In this document: positions 1 to 8,368 of the stretch, piece after piece
Layout of the letters: the number at the start of each line of letters is the position of its first letter
Numbering within the stretch: the stretch's first letter is position 1
NCBI GenBank assembly: GCA_903901425.1
Contig: CAIURC010000214.1
Coordinates: 1-64,000, forward strand
DNA length: 64,000 bases
Direction: 5' to 3'
Source of the DNA: an uncultured Spartobacteria bacterium
GTDB lineage: Bacteria; Verrucomicrobiota; Verrucomicrobiia; Chthoniobacterales; Chthoniobacteraceae
Made by a program: the position numbers and the translations under genes
The notes under the pieces: generated by a model
The model's database searches: none
What the model was told of the DNA's origin: nothing
Seen by the model: only the letters and a program-made list of their open reading frames with translations

Positions 1-60
1 CCATGTATAACCCAAAACCCGGGATTTTACGTCTGACGTTTTTTGTGGCAAATCAGACAT

Positions 61-885
61 GTGAAAAAGTTTCAACCCTCTCCGGATTCGGAAGACTGGT
101 CCGCCCTCCGCACCCGGTTTCTGAGTTCCCTCTCCCCACTCACCCCTCTCTATCAGGTGTTCGATGCCCTGCCCGATCACTCCTTTTTTGCCAAAGACGC
201 CCAGTTCCGGATTTTGTGTGCAAACCGCAATTTCCACGAGCGCATGGGGTTCCCGGACGAAGGGTCGATTCTGGGAAAGAACGACTTCGAACTTTTTCCC
301 GAGTATCTTGCCCGGAACTTCCGGAACGATGATGAGGAGGTGCTGAATTCTGGACGGCCCAAGTTGAAAATCGTGGAGCTGTTTTTCAACCGTCAGGGAA
401 TCCCAGACTGGTTTCTGACCCACAAATTTCCGCTGCGCGACCGGACCGACCGGGTGATCGGATTAATGGGGGTATCGGTTTCCTACGACAGAGGCGACCC
501 GCTCATGGCGCCCAACCAGGCGGTGGGACGCGCCATCGCCTATCTGCGCGAACATTTCCGGGAACGGGTGGACGTGGCGACTCTGGCAAGAACGGCCCAC
601 CTTTCCCCGCGCCAACTGCACCGGAAGTTTGTCGAGGCCTTTGGAACCAGCCCACAGGGGTTTCTGATGAAACTTCGGATCCAAGCAGCCTGCGAGGCGC
701 TGCGTCAGGACGGGGCACAGATCAGCGAGGTGGCGCGGGAGCTTGGCTACTGCGACCAGAGCACGTTCACCCAGCATTTTTCAAAGCACATGGGCGTGAC
801 GCCGTTCCGCTACCAGCGCCAGTACCGGTTGGACCAAGGACAGTCCGCCCCCCCGGCTCACTCCCGGAAGACAACCGGTTCGTAG
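61..885 (+). CDS. PAS domain-containing AraC-family transcriptional regulator
   Basis: This is a cytoplasmic one-component regulator. A PAS-like sensor domain covers about residues 25-130 and includes the ALPDHSFFAKD stretch common in PAS domains of this lineage. Two AraC-type helix-turn-helix units cover about residues 155-255, ending in the typical GVTPFRYQRQY segment. The start is uncertain: GTG at 61 is used, and an in-frame TTG lies at 43; neither has a clear ribosome binding site. The last 28 bases overlap the end of the convergent kinase gene. The ligand and targets cannot be told from the sequence. The PAS domain suggests a small-molecule, flavin or haem signal rather than the sugar signal usual for AraC proteins, but that is inference. 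Confidence 0.85.
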   Translation: MKKFQPSPDSEDWSALRTRFLSSLSPLTPLYQVFDALPDHSFFAKDAQFRILCANRNFHERMGFPDEGSILGKNDFELFPEYLARNFRNDDEEVLNSGRPKLKIVELFFNRQGIPDWFLTHKFPLRDRTDRVIGLMGVSVSYDRGDPLMAPNQAVGRAIAYLREHFRERVDVATLARTAHLSPRQLHRKFVEAFGTSPQGFLMKLRIQAACEALRQDGAQISEVARELGYCDQSTFTQHFSKHMGVTPFRYQRQYRLDQGQSAPPAHSRKTTGS

Positions 886-3800
886 AGGAAGGTCCACCCG
901 CTTTCCATCCGCAACGCGACGCGCCGGCCCCCACCTGCCATCCACACCATTCCCTTGCCGTAGACCACACGCAACTCCTCAACCATGGCCCAGGTTCTGG
1001 CGTCCCAAATCCGGAGCGAGCCGCGGGCATGCGTCACCAAATAAGGCAGCGACGGGTGCCATGCTACCGAGTCCACCTCGCCATCGTGTGCACGGAACTC
1101 TCGCTCCACCTTCAGGCTGGCACCCTCCCGAATCCGCACCTTGCGGTCATCCCCGCCTTCCGCGACCCAGCGACCGTCATGGGATCCGGCCAAATCCAAC
1201 ACCCGGGGAGCCAGCGCCTGCGCCTCAAGCTTGGCCGTGTCCGTGTTCCAAAGCGCCAAGCTGCGTTCTTCGCCCACAGCGGGTCCCTGTTTCGCCTGGC
1301 CTCCGCCTTGGATGACGGTTGCAACAAGATGGTTGTCTCCCACCCAAACACCGCCCCGATAAGCCCATCCAGGAACCACCAGCTGAAGCGTGCCCAGCTC
1401 GAGCCTACGCAATTCGCGTCCGGTGGAATGCTCCAGCATCCGGTCTCCACTCCAGATGAGGTCTTGGGTGGGATGCACCGCGAAGGGGTGGGGGCCGCTG
1501 ATCGCTCTGGGTGCCCAGAGTTCCTCGATCCGGTCTCCATCAATCCGATAGGCCCCCATCTTGTCGTAGTAACGTAGGGCAACCCGAGTGCCTGAAAGGT
1601 TCTGGGAGATGGTCCCAGCCCGGTCGAACCCAAATCCCTCAACCCTCCGCTCGGCAATGAGATTCAGTTTCATGTCAGACACCACCAGTTTGGAGTCTGC
1701 ACCCCCAATCTCCGAGTGAACCGAAAGCGCCGTGTCCCCGAGCGGCAGGCCATGAATCCTACTGACCGGCACTTCCAGCCCAGTGCGCCAGACCAGAATC
1801 CGGCCATCCCAGGCCATGGCGAATGCCGAGTCACTTCCTGCCACACGCCGAAAAGAGCCCTGCTCGTTCAACCTTTTTTGAAACGGATAGGCCCGGATCA
1901 GATCGCCGGTTTCCACATCGCGAATCTCCATGACCCCGCCCAAGATCGAGCGTTCGCAAAGAATCGCCACGGTCTTGAACCGGGCATCCGGCCGAACAAA
2001 CAAGGGAGCCCTGTCCTCATAGCGCTTCTCCCATCGGAGCTGAAACCCCTCCGGATTGTGCCACCGGACAAACCGTTTCCCGTAGAATTTCCCGACCAGC
2101 ACGCACCGCTGTTTCGGATCCAACCAGAGGTTGCCGGGAATGAACTGCTCCGCATCCCGCACTTTTTCCGTCGATTTGGAAAGCAGCCGCCCGTCTCGGG
2201 GATCCAGCCGCAGACTCACACCCTCCGTATCCAGCAGAAGCACTGCATCGTCACCAAGGGTGAAGCTTCGGACCTGTTCCCGCCTCCAAACGGGGCTTCC
2301 CGTGGCGATGTCCCACACCTCCAATCTCTCCCGTTTCTCCTTGGAATGCGACCAGACAAACACGTGGGTCTTTGAAACCCGCACCATGCTCCGGCTTCGG
2401 AAGAGGGCGTTGGGATCCTCCCGGTGATCCACCAGAATTTCAGGGAACAGCAGAACACCCGTCTCAGAATTCCGCACTTCAATTTCGAGCGTCTTGTCCC
2501 GGACCCAGACCACGGCCACGGCATCGCCCTGCTGGGAGACGGTGAAACTGTGGAGAATGGCCCCCGCCCTTTCCGCCTTCCACAGGGACGTCACCGCGCC
2601 CGTCTTGGTGTCTACCCGGCTCACACCTCCGTGGGTCTGCAGCGCCAGAATCGATCCGGATTCGGCAGGACAGTCCTCCACCTCCAACCACGGCACGCCG
2701 TCTGGCGGCGCGATTTTCAAATCCGCGGCATCCGACCGTTCCGTCAAATACGCCCAGTTTGGGTCCCTCAGATCCTCTGGAACCTTGGAAAGTGCGAGAC
2801 GCATCTGTTCGGCGTCCCCGGATTCCTCCGCGGCCTCCGCGAGTGCCACCTGAGCACGCGCCGCTTCCTGCCGTGCCGACTCCCGGGCCACAAGTGCCTT
2901 CCGCTCGTTCTCTTTGGCGAGGCTCTCACTCCTCTGGGCACGTTCTTTTGCCACACCCAAACGCACCGTGAAAACGACCGCCATCGCCAAAAGCAGTCCT
3001 GCAGCGGCCGAAACGCCCCGGTTGCGCCGCACAAACAAAAGAAACTGGCGCCATGCCCCGGCACCTTCCGCTTCGGTTGCAAACCCATTCTGATACGCTT
3101 CAATTTCCCGGGCGAGTTCTTCCACGCTCCGGTATCGCTCCTCGCGCTCCCGGGCAAGCGCCTTGCGAACCACAGCCTGAAGCGCATCTGGAATCCTCGC
3201 CTCCCGGTTCCGCGACGCCCTCTGACCATCCCGCCCGGCCTCCTCCATTGGCCGGATCTGGCCGGTCTGAACCCGGGTCAGAATCTCGCGGACCGTGGTC
3301 CCCTCGACCGGCGGAAACCATGTCAACACGGCATAAAGGATCCCACCCAAACTGTAGACATCGCTGCGTTCATCCAGGTCCGCCACCATGCCGGTGGCCT
3401 GTTCCGGCGACATATACTGCGGGGTCCCCATCACGGCCCCTTCCAAGGTCATGCCAACGCCTGTGTCCCGTCCCACGGTGCCAACCACGGGTTCCTCGGC
3501 CATGCCCTTCACCTTCGCAAGGCCCCAGTCCATCACCAGCACCTCCCCGTACTCCCCGAGCATGATGTTCTCCGGCTTCAAATCCCGGTGCAGGATCCCC
3601 TTGCTGTGCGCAAATGCCACACCATCACACACCTTCCTGAAAACCGTCAAAAGCGTGGCCAATGGATAGGCCGCCCCCACCTCCCCATCCCCCCTTCGCA
3701 GCCCATCCAACACCTTCTGCAATGTCAGTCCGTTGACCAACTTCATCGCATAAAAAGGGCGTCCCCGCTTGTCTGTGCCCTGACTGTAAATCGGCACGAT

Positions 3801-4412
3801 GTTCGGGTGCGCCAACCGCGCCAACACCTCGGCTTCCCTCGTAAACCTCGCATCCACACCGGTCCCGGAAAGATGGCTGACCTTGACGGCCACTTGCCGC
3901 CTCAGTTGCGGGTCGTCGCCGGAATAAATCTGGCCCATCCCGCCCCGGGCAATCTCCTCGCGCAGCCGGTAACTGCCGCGCAGAGGTGCTTCCTCCCAAA
4001 CCCCAAATTCCCCGTCGTCCATCCCGTCCGCCATCGGCACGGTCGCCATCGTGTCCGCCATCGGCACGGTCGCATCCAAATCCCCTTTCCACCCAGGTGA
4101 ATCCACGGGAAGCGTGGCCTCCGGATCCGCCTCGATGGCCAGTTGCACGCCGGGCAACTCCACAACCACCGGCGTATCCCACTCCTGAGCCGACTCCAGC
4201 ACCCTTCCATCCACTCGCACCACACCGTCCATTGCTTCAACCCGAATCCGGTCAGCGCGCGGAGCGATCCGCACATGGCGCCCCAGAATCGCCTCCTCCT
4301 CGATCCGGAGGTCCGCGGTGTCCGCGCTGCCTAGAACCATCCCTTCCGTCCGGAGTGCCACCCGGTGGATCTCACCGCGGCTCGTCCGTACCGATAAAAC
4401 CCAGCGCTTCAT
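858..4412 (-). CDS. Serine/threonine protein kinase with FHA-like N-terminus and beta-propeller C-terminus
   Basis: This is a 1184-residue membrane-anchored Ser/Thr kinase of the bacterial Hanks type. Residues 1-95 resemble an FHA-like beta domain. A short linker with a repeated VPMAD motif follows. The kinase domain spans about 148-430, with glycine loop GRGGMG-like ARGGMGQIY, VAVK lysine 177, HRDLKPEN catalytic loop and DWG in place of DFG. One membrane helix lies near residue 475, followed by an alanine/glutamate-rich coiled segment. The rest, about 600 residues, looks like WD40/quinoprotein-type propeller blades. The start is ATG at 4412; a TTG four codons upstream is possible. It lies 55 bases downstream of the sulfatase on the same strand, so co-transcription is plausible. 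The substrates are unknown. Confidence 0.88.
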   Translation of the reverse strand: MKRWVLSVRTSRGEIHRVALRTEGMVLGSADTADLRIEEEAILGRHVRIAPRADRIRVEAMDGVVRVDGRVLESAQEWDTPVVVELPGVQLAIEADPEATLPVDSPGWKGDLDATVPMADTMATVPMADGMDDGEFGVWEEAPLRGSYRLREEIARGGMGQIYSGDDPQLRRQVAVKVSHLSGTGVDARFTREAEVLARLAHPNIVPIYSQGTDKRGRPFYAMKLVNGLTLQKVLDGLRRGDGEVGAAYPLATLLTVFRKVCDGVAFAHSKGILHRDLKPENIMLGEYGEVLVMDWGLAKVKGMAEEPVVGTVGRDTGVGMTLEGAVMGTPQYMSPEQATGMVADLDERSDVYSLGGILYAVLTWFPPVEGTTVREILTRVQTGQIRPMEEAGRDGQRASRNREARIPDALQAVVRKALAREREERYRSVEELAREIEAYQNGFATEAEGAGAWRQFLLFVRRNRGVSAAAGLLLAMAVVFTVRLGVAKERAQRSESLAKENERKALVARESARQEAARAQVALAEAAEESGDAEQMRLALSKVPEDLRDPNWAYLTERSDAADLKIAPPDGVPWLEVEDCPAESGSILALQTHGGVSRVDTKTGAVTSLWKAERAGAILHSFTVSQQGDAVAVVWVRDKTLEIEVRNSETGVLLFPEILVDHREDPNALFRSRSMVRVSKTHVFVWSHSKEKRERLEVWDIATGSPVWRREQVRSFTLGDDAVLLLDTEGVSLRLDPRDGRLLSKSTEKVRDAEQFIPGNLWLDPKQRCVLVGKFYGKRFVRWHNPEGFQLRWEKRYEDRAPLFVRPDARFKTVAILCERSILGGVMEIRDVETGDLIRAYPFQKRLNEQGSFRRVAGSDSAFAMAWDGRILVWRTGLEVPVSRIHGLPLGDTALSVHSEIGGADSKLVVSDMKLNLIAERRVEGFGFDRAGTISQNLSGTRVALRYYDKMGAYRIDGDRIEELWAPRAISGPHPFAVHPTQDLIWSGDRMLEHSTGRELRRLELGTLQLVVPGWAYRGGVWVGDNHLVATVIQGGGQAKQGPAVGEERSLALWNTDTAKLEAQALAPRVLDLAGSHDGRWVAEGGDDRKVRIREGASLKVEREFRAHDGEVDSVAWHPSLPYLVTHARGSLRIWDARTWAMVEELRVVYGKGMVWMAGGGRRVALRMESGWTFLYEPVVFRE

Positions 4413-4467
4413 GAGTCTGCACAAGGGACCTACTCGGAAAAGGGAGGCGAAACAAGTCCGCTCCTGC

Positions 4468-5979
4468 TCAGCGCCCTTCCGCAGCCCATTTTTTCATCAA
4501 TGCAATATTGGCCTCCACTTCCGCGTTGGGTTTGTGGAGGTACACCTTCATGTCACTGTCGAAGGCGGCCTCGCTCTCCGGAGCCGGATCCCGCGTGGCA
4601 GCAAGCACCGCATCCATCTGTTTCCGAAGCGCCTCCAGCGTGCCTTGATGCGCAGGATCCCCCGCCAGATTCCTAGTCTGCCACGGGTCAGCGCCCCAGT
4701 CGTACAGCTCCTCCGCAGGTCGCTCGGGACTGAACAACAGTCTCTCCGACAAATCCGGCAACCCCTTGGCGGCATGCAACTCCCGCAACCGCTGCACAAT
4801 CGCTTTGCCGTCTTTGTAGGCATTGGGTTGCAAGTGCGGCCTCCCGGGATGCCCGTTCCGGATGTAGAGATACCGCGGAGTCCGGATGCTCCGGATCTTT
4901 TCGGTGGTCTCGTCGCAGCGGTCGCGTGCGGCAAAAGCCCATTCCCGAGACTGGTAGTCTGCGGAGAGCACATCCCTGGCCTGCATCTCCTGCGGAATCG
5001 GCACCCCGGCCGCAGTGAGGGAAAAAGCGGCCAGATCGATATGCTCCACCAGATCTTCCCGGACTTTTCCGCGGGTTACTCCGGGCCCCCGCACCACCAT
5101 GGGAATCCGGGTGCCTTCGTTGTAGAGAAACTGTTTTCCCCTGGCATGGCTGATTCCATGGTCCGTCATGAACACCACGAGCGTCTGCTCCAGAATCCCC
5201 TCCTTTTCGAGCCGCTCCAGAACCCGCCCCACATGCAGGTCCGTGAGACGGACCGCATCCAGATAATCCGCCCAATCCTGCAACAGCACCGCATCCCGCG
5301 GATAGTACGGCGGCAACTCCACCCTGGACGGATCCGTGCCCGCCCCCAACTCCCGCACCACGCGTTCCCGGAAAGCCCGCCGCTGATCCTCACTGCCTTC
5401 CCGTAGTTTTCCGCCGTGAAGCTGCACCTGCATGAAAAAAGGCTGCCCCGCGTCCCGACCGGCCCAGTCGTGGCTGTGATACATCTGAGCGTCCCACTCA
5501 AAATTGTAGTCGGTCTTACCGAGCCTCTGAGAACTGCTGGCCCCGGCCTTTCCTCCCCGGCTCTTGGATTCACCAAAAGGCAGCCCGCGGTAGTCGAGAT
5601 CGAGCAGGCCGCTGCCGATGCAGGTGTAATAGCCTGCCTCCTGGAAAAGTTTGGGGACAGGGATGACTCCCGTGGAGAGGTGGTTTTTGATTTCGCCCCG
5701 GCCACTCCGGTGGTGATGCGCACGGATGGTGGTCTGGTACATCCCCGTGATCAGCGCCGAGCGCGAGGGGGAACACACCGGGGCCGTCACAAACGCATTC
5801 CGGAAAAGCGTCCCCTCGCGCGCGAGACGATCCACATGGGGCGTGGAAATGAGCTTCTCCCCGTAACACCCGAAATTCGGGGACATGTCGTCCACCACAA
5901 ACCAGAGGATATTGGGACGTTCCGCTCCCAGAACGGAAGCGGCACAGAGAATGAGCAGGATGAAAAAACGGGGGATCAT
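4468..5979 (-). CDS. Exported sulfatase, Cys-type (iduronate/heparan sulfatase-like)
   Basis: This is a type I sulfatase that hydrolyses sulfate esters, probably on a polysaccharide. The chosen ATG at 5979 gives a clean signal peptide cleaved near Ala19 (SVLGA). Upstream in-frame codons would add about 40 unlikely residues. The metal-binding DD pair follows in WFVVDDMSPN. The sulfatase signature has Cys69 in CSPSR, the residue converted to formylglycine. Further sulfatase features are MTDHG near residue 285 and the C-terminal GADPWQTRNL segment. The length (503 aa) is normal. It sits between a DJ-1-like gene and a kinase gene on the same strand. A formylglycine-generating enzyme is encoded 21 kb away in this window. 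The substrate is unknown; resemblance is closest to iduronate-2-sulfatase and heparan sulfatase types. Confidence 0.9.
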   Translation of the reverse strand: MIPRFFILLILCAASVLGAERPNILWFVVDDMSPNFGCYGEKLISTPHVDRLAREGTLFRNAFVTAPVCSPSRSALITGMYQTTIRAHHHRSGRGEIKNHLSTGVIPVPKLFQEAGYYTCIGSGLLDLDYRGLPFGESKSRGGKAGASSSQRLGKTDYNFEWDAQMYHSHDWAGRDAGQPFFMQVQLHGGKLREGSEDQRRAFRERVVRELGAGTDPSRVELPPYYPRDAVLLQDWADYLDAVRLTDLHVGRVLERLEKEGILEQTLVVFMTDHGISHARGKQFLYNEGTRIPMVVRGPGVTRGKVREDLVEHIDLAAFSLTAAGVPIPQEMQARDVLSADYQSREWAFAARDRCDETTEKIRSIRTPRYLYIRNGHPGRPHLQPNAYKDGKAIVQRLRELHAAKGLPDLSERLLFSPERPAEELYDWGADPWQTRNLAGDPAHQGTLEALRKQMDAVLAATRDPAPESEAAFDSDMKVYLHKPNAEVEANIALMKKWAAEGR

Positions 5980-6065
5980 GGGGATGCGGCGGCTTAAAGC
6001 TTTTCGCCGCCCCATTTTCAACCTGCACCCGAAGGAAAAGTCGCGCTTTCTCTTGAGGCAGCAGT

Positions 6066-6719
6066 TCAGGTGTTGACCCAGTGCTCCAGCATCCGGATCC
6101 AAGGGCCAACGAAGTGCCCGTTGTCATGGAACGTCCGGCCGCTGACCATGTGGCGGTCGACCACGCAGGGTTCGTTCACATAGATGCCGCCGCACACTTC
6201 GAGGTCGAACTTGCACTTCGCCACGGTGGCCATCCGAAGCCCCTTCACGATCCCTGCCCGTGCCGGGATCTCGACCCCATGACACACACTGGCCATGGGC
6301 CGGCCCTGTTCCCAGAACCAGCGCGTGATCCGGAGCAGATCCTCGTCCTCCCGGATGTACTCCGGGGCGCGGCCGCCGCTGAAAAAGATCCCGGCATAGT
6401 CCTCGGGCCGGATATCCTTGAAAGCGATCTCGGCATCGATGGTGTACCCTTCCCATTCCTTGGTGATGGTCCAGCCGGGTTTGTTCTCGTGGAGCACCAT
6501 CTGGTACTTGCGCTTCTCCGGGGCAGCCACCACAGGCTGAAAACCGCCTTCGATGAGGCGGTAGTAGGGATAGAGGGTGTCCACCGTCTCGGTGGCGTCT
6601 CCGACGATCACCAGCACTTTTTTGGGTTTCATATGCGTGTCATGGGTTGGAACCGCGCCCGCGCGAGCCACCCCGACTGCAGCGAGAGTAGTTGTTGCAA
6701 GGAATTGGCGCCGGTTCAT
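6066..6719 (-). CDS. DJ-1/PfpI family protein with Tat-like signal
   Basis: This 217-residue protein has the DJ-1/PfpI flavodoxin-like fold. The N-terminus MNRRQFLATTTLAAVG is a twin-arginine-type signal. The core begins with KKVLVIVGDATE, where Glu44 is the conserved glutamate. The nucleophile elbow is ASVCHGVE, with Cys146 followed by His147. Family members act as class I glutamine amidotransferase-like hydrolases, deglycases or chaperones. An exported one in front of a sulfatase may handle damaged or modified carbohydrate, but this is inference. It is the first gene of the minus-strand run DJ-1, sulfatase, kinase, and is divergent from the XylR-like regulator. Confidence 0.82.
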   Translation of the reverse strand: MNRRQFLATTTLAAVGVARAGAVPTHDTHMKPKKVLVIVGDATETVDTLYPYYRLIEGGFQPVVAAPEKRKYQMVLHENKPGWTITKEWEGYTIDAEIAFKDIRPEDYAGIFFSGGRAPEYIREDEDLLRITRWFWEQGRPMASVCHGVEIPARAGIVKGLRMATVAKCKFDLEVCGGIYVNEPCVVDRHMVSGRTFHDNGHFVGPWIRMLEHWVNT

Positions 6720-6796
6720 GTGGGACCCAGCCTAACGGCTTGGCGGCCAGCGTCATTACAGGCATGCTTCAGAAAAACTCAGGTTTTTGGTCACCC

Positions 6797-7987
6797 ATGC
6801 CCCCCCGCCGTCCAGCCCCCCGAGTGGCTCTCCTCATCGAGACCACGCGCACGTATTCCCGGGAAATCCTCTCTGGAATCCGGCGCTACATTTCCGCCCG
6901 CGGACCGTGGTCGACCTTCCTCGAACTCCGCGCCTTGGACTCCTCGCCCCCAAAATGGCTCCGGACATGGAAGGGGGACGGCATTCTGACCCGGACCTTC
7001 ACCCGCCAGATGGCACGGGTCGTCGAGGAAACCGGGCTTCCAGCGGTGGAGCTGCGCTCCACGCATCTCGCAGGAAACCGGCCGTTCGTCGGAATGGACA
7101 ACGCCCAGATTGGCCGCATGGTGGCCGAGCATTTTCACACCTGCGGTTACCGCCACTTCGCTACCTACGGCTTGGCCACGGAAAAGTTTTTTGTGGAGCG
7201 GATGCGCAACTTCACGGAGACGGCCGCAGGTCTGGGATCCTTCTGCACCTCGCTTGAAGCCCGCTCGGACCAGGTGGAGGATTGGGAACAAAGCCAGAAG
7301 CGGTTGGCCGATTGGGTAGCAGGTCTTCCCAAGCCGATTGGAATCTTTGCCGCCAACGACCAACTGGGCGTTCATCTGCTCGAGGCCTGCCAGCGCGCAG
7401 GAGTGGGTGTCCCGGAAGAACTCGGTGTGGTGGGCGCCGAGAACGAGGAGGCCCTCTGCTCGTTTGCGACTCCCGCCCTGAGCAGCGTCCGGTTTGACGG
7501 GGACGCCGTTGGATTCGCCGCCGCAGAACTGCTCGACTCCCTGATTCAGGGCGCCCCTCCCCCTTCCGCTCCACTTCTGATTGCACCCAAAGGCATCGTG
7601 ATCCGACGCTCCTCAGACGAACTCGTCATCCACGATGCCCTGGTGGCCAGGGCGGTGCGTGTGATCCGAGAAAACGCGCTGAACGGCATCGATGTCACCG
7701 TGCTCTGCCAGCAACTCCGGGCCTCCCGGAGCACACTGGACCGCCGAATGAAAGCGGCCCTCCAAAGGACGCCAAAAGAAGAAATAGCCAGAGTCCGGTT
7801 CCGGGAGGTCGAACGACTCCTGAGGGAAACAGACCTCACCGTGGAAGCCATCGCCGAGCTCACAGGATTTGTCCACCCCCACTACCTGCACGCCGCATTC
7901 AAGGAACTCCACGGGATGACCCCAGGCGCGTTCCGCATCCGGCATCTTCCCGATTCGTCCCCGGTCAGCGAACCCCGGCGACCTTGA
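6797..7987 (+). CDS. XylR-type transcriptional regulator (sugar-binding domain plus AraC HTH)
   Basis: This regulator joins a LacI/periplasmic-binding-protein-like ligand domain (about residues 5-265) to a C-terminal AraC HTH domain (about 275-385). That is the XylR arrangement, in which a sugar binds the first domain. The N-terminus has PRVALLIETTRTYSREILSG and lacks any LacI HTH before it. The segment FVGMDNAQIGRMVAEHF matches the typical hinge region of XylR homologues. The start ATG at 6797 fits the domain start; an alternative ATG is at 6764. The gene is divergent from the DJ-1/sulfatase run with 77 bases between starts, so it probably controls that run. Its last 23 bases overlap the convergent SUI1 gene. 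Confidence 0.87.
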   Translation: MPPRRPAPRVALLIETTRTYSREILSGIRRYISARGPWSTFLELRALDSSPPKWLRTWKGDGILTRTFTRQMARVVEETGLPAVELRSTHLAGNRPFVGMDNAQIGRMVAEHFHTCGYRHFATYGLATEKFFVERMRNFTETAAGLGSFCTSLEARSDQVEDWEQSQKRLADWVAGLPKPIGIFAANDQLGVHLLEACQRAGVGVPEELGVVGAENEEALCSFATPALSSVRFDGDAVGFAAAELLDSLIQGAPPPSAPLLIAPKGIVIRRSSDELVIHDALVARAVRVIRENALNGIDVTVLCQQLRASRSTLDRRMKAALQRTPKEEIARVRFREVERLLRETDLTVEAIAELTGFVHPHYLHAAFKELHGMTPGAFRIRHLPDSSPVSEPRRP

Positions 7988-8360
7988 ATCCTTCCGCTTC
8001 GAGCAATTCGCGCACCTTCGCGGGCTGATCCCCCTGCAGCTCAATGGCCCGCCCACGACAGGTGCCGCCGCAACCGCACGCCGCCCTGAGTTTTTTCGCC
8101 AACTTCTCAATCACAGACATCGGAAGGTGCGTGGCAAAGTCGTCAACCACAACCACCACTTTCCCCCCGCGGTGCGCCGTTTCACGGCGCAAAACCACCC
8201 GTCCCAACTTCCACTGTGGGCCAGGATTCTCCTCCGGTTTCGGTGCGACTTCACCGGCCGGAAGCCCTTCGAGGTTCAAACCCGAAAACGCCGAATTCAA
8301 CCCCTGCCTCGGGTTCTGAGCAGCGTTCACGTCAATCCGGCCTTTCTGTTCCCGGGCCAT
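7965..8360 (-). CDS. SUI1/YciH-family translation initiation factor
   Basis: This 131-residue protein carries a C-terminal SUI1 domain (about residues 58-131), the bacterial relative of eukaryotic eIF1. The segment GGKVVVVVDDF, the conserved lysine-rich helix, and the CGCGGTC loop that follows match YciH proteins. In E. coli YciH binds the 30S subunit and affects initiation fidelity. The N-terminal 55 residues look disordered. It begins 8 bases after the PIN-PhoH gene on the same strand, so the two are likely one transcript, linking initiation control with an RNA-processing ATPase. Its 3' end overlaps the end of the XylR-like gene. Confidence 0.88.
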   Translation of the reverse strand: MAREQKGRIDVNAAQNPRQGLNSAFSGLNLEGLPAGEVAPKPEENPGPQWKLGRVVLRRETAHRGGKVVVVVDDFATHLPMSVIEKLAKKLRAACGCGGTCRGRAIELQGDQPAKVRELLEAEGFKVAGVR

Positions 8361-8368
8361 GCGCTGGG

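Noticed and set aside
2424-4100. 558-codon plus-strand frame opposite the kinase gene
   Set aside because: It lies fully antisense to a protein with clear kinase motifs and has no recognisable domain; high GC content produces such frames.
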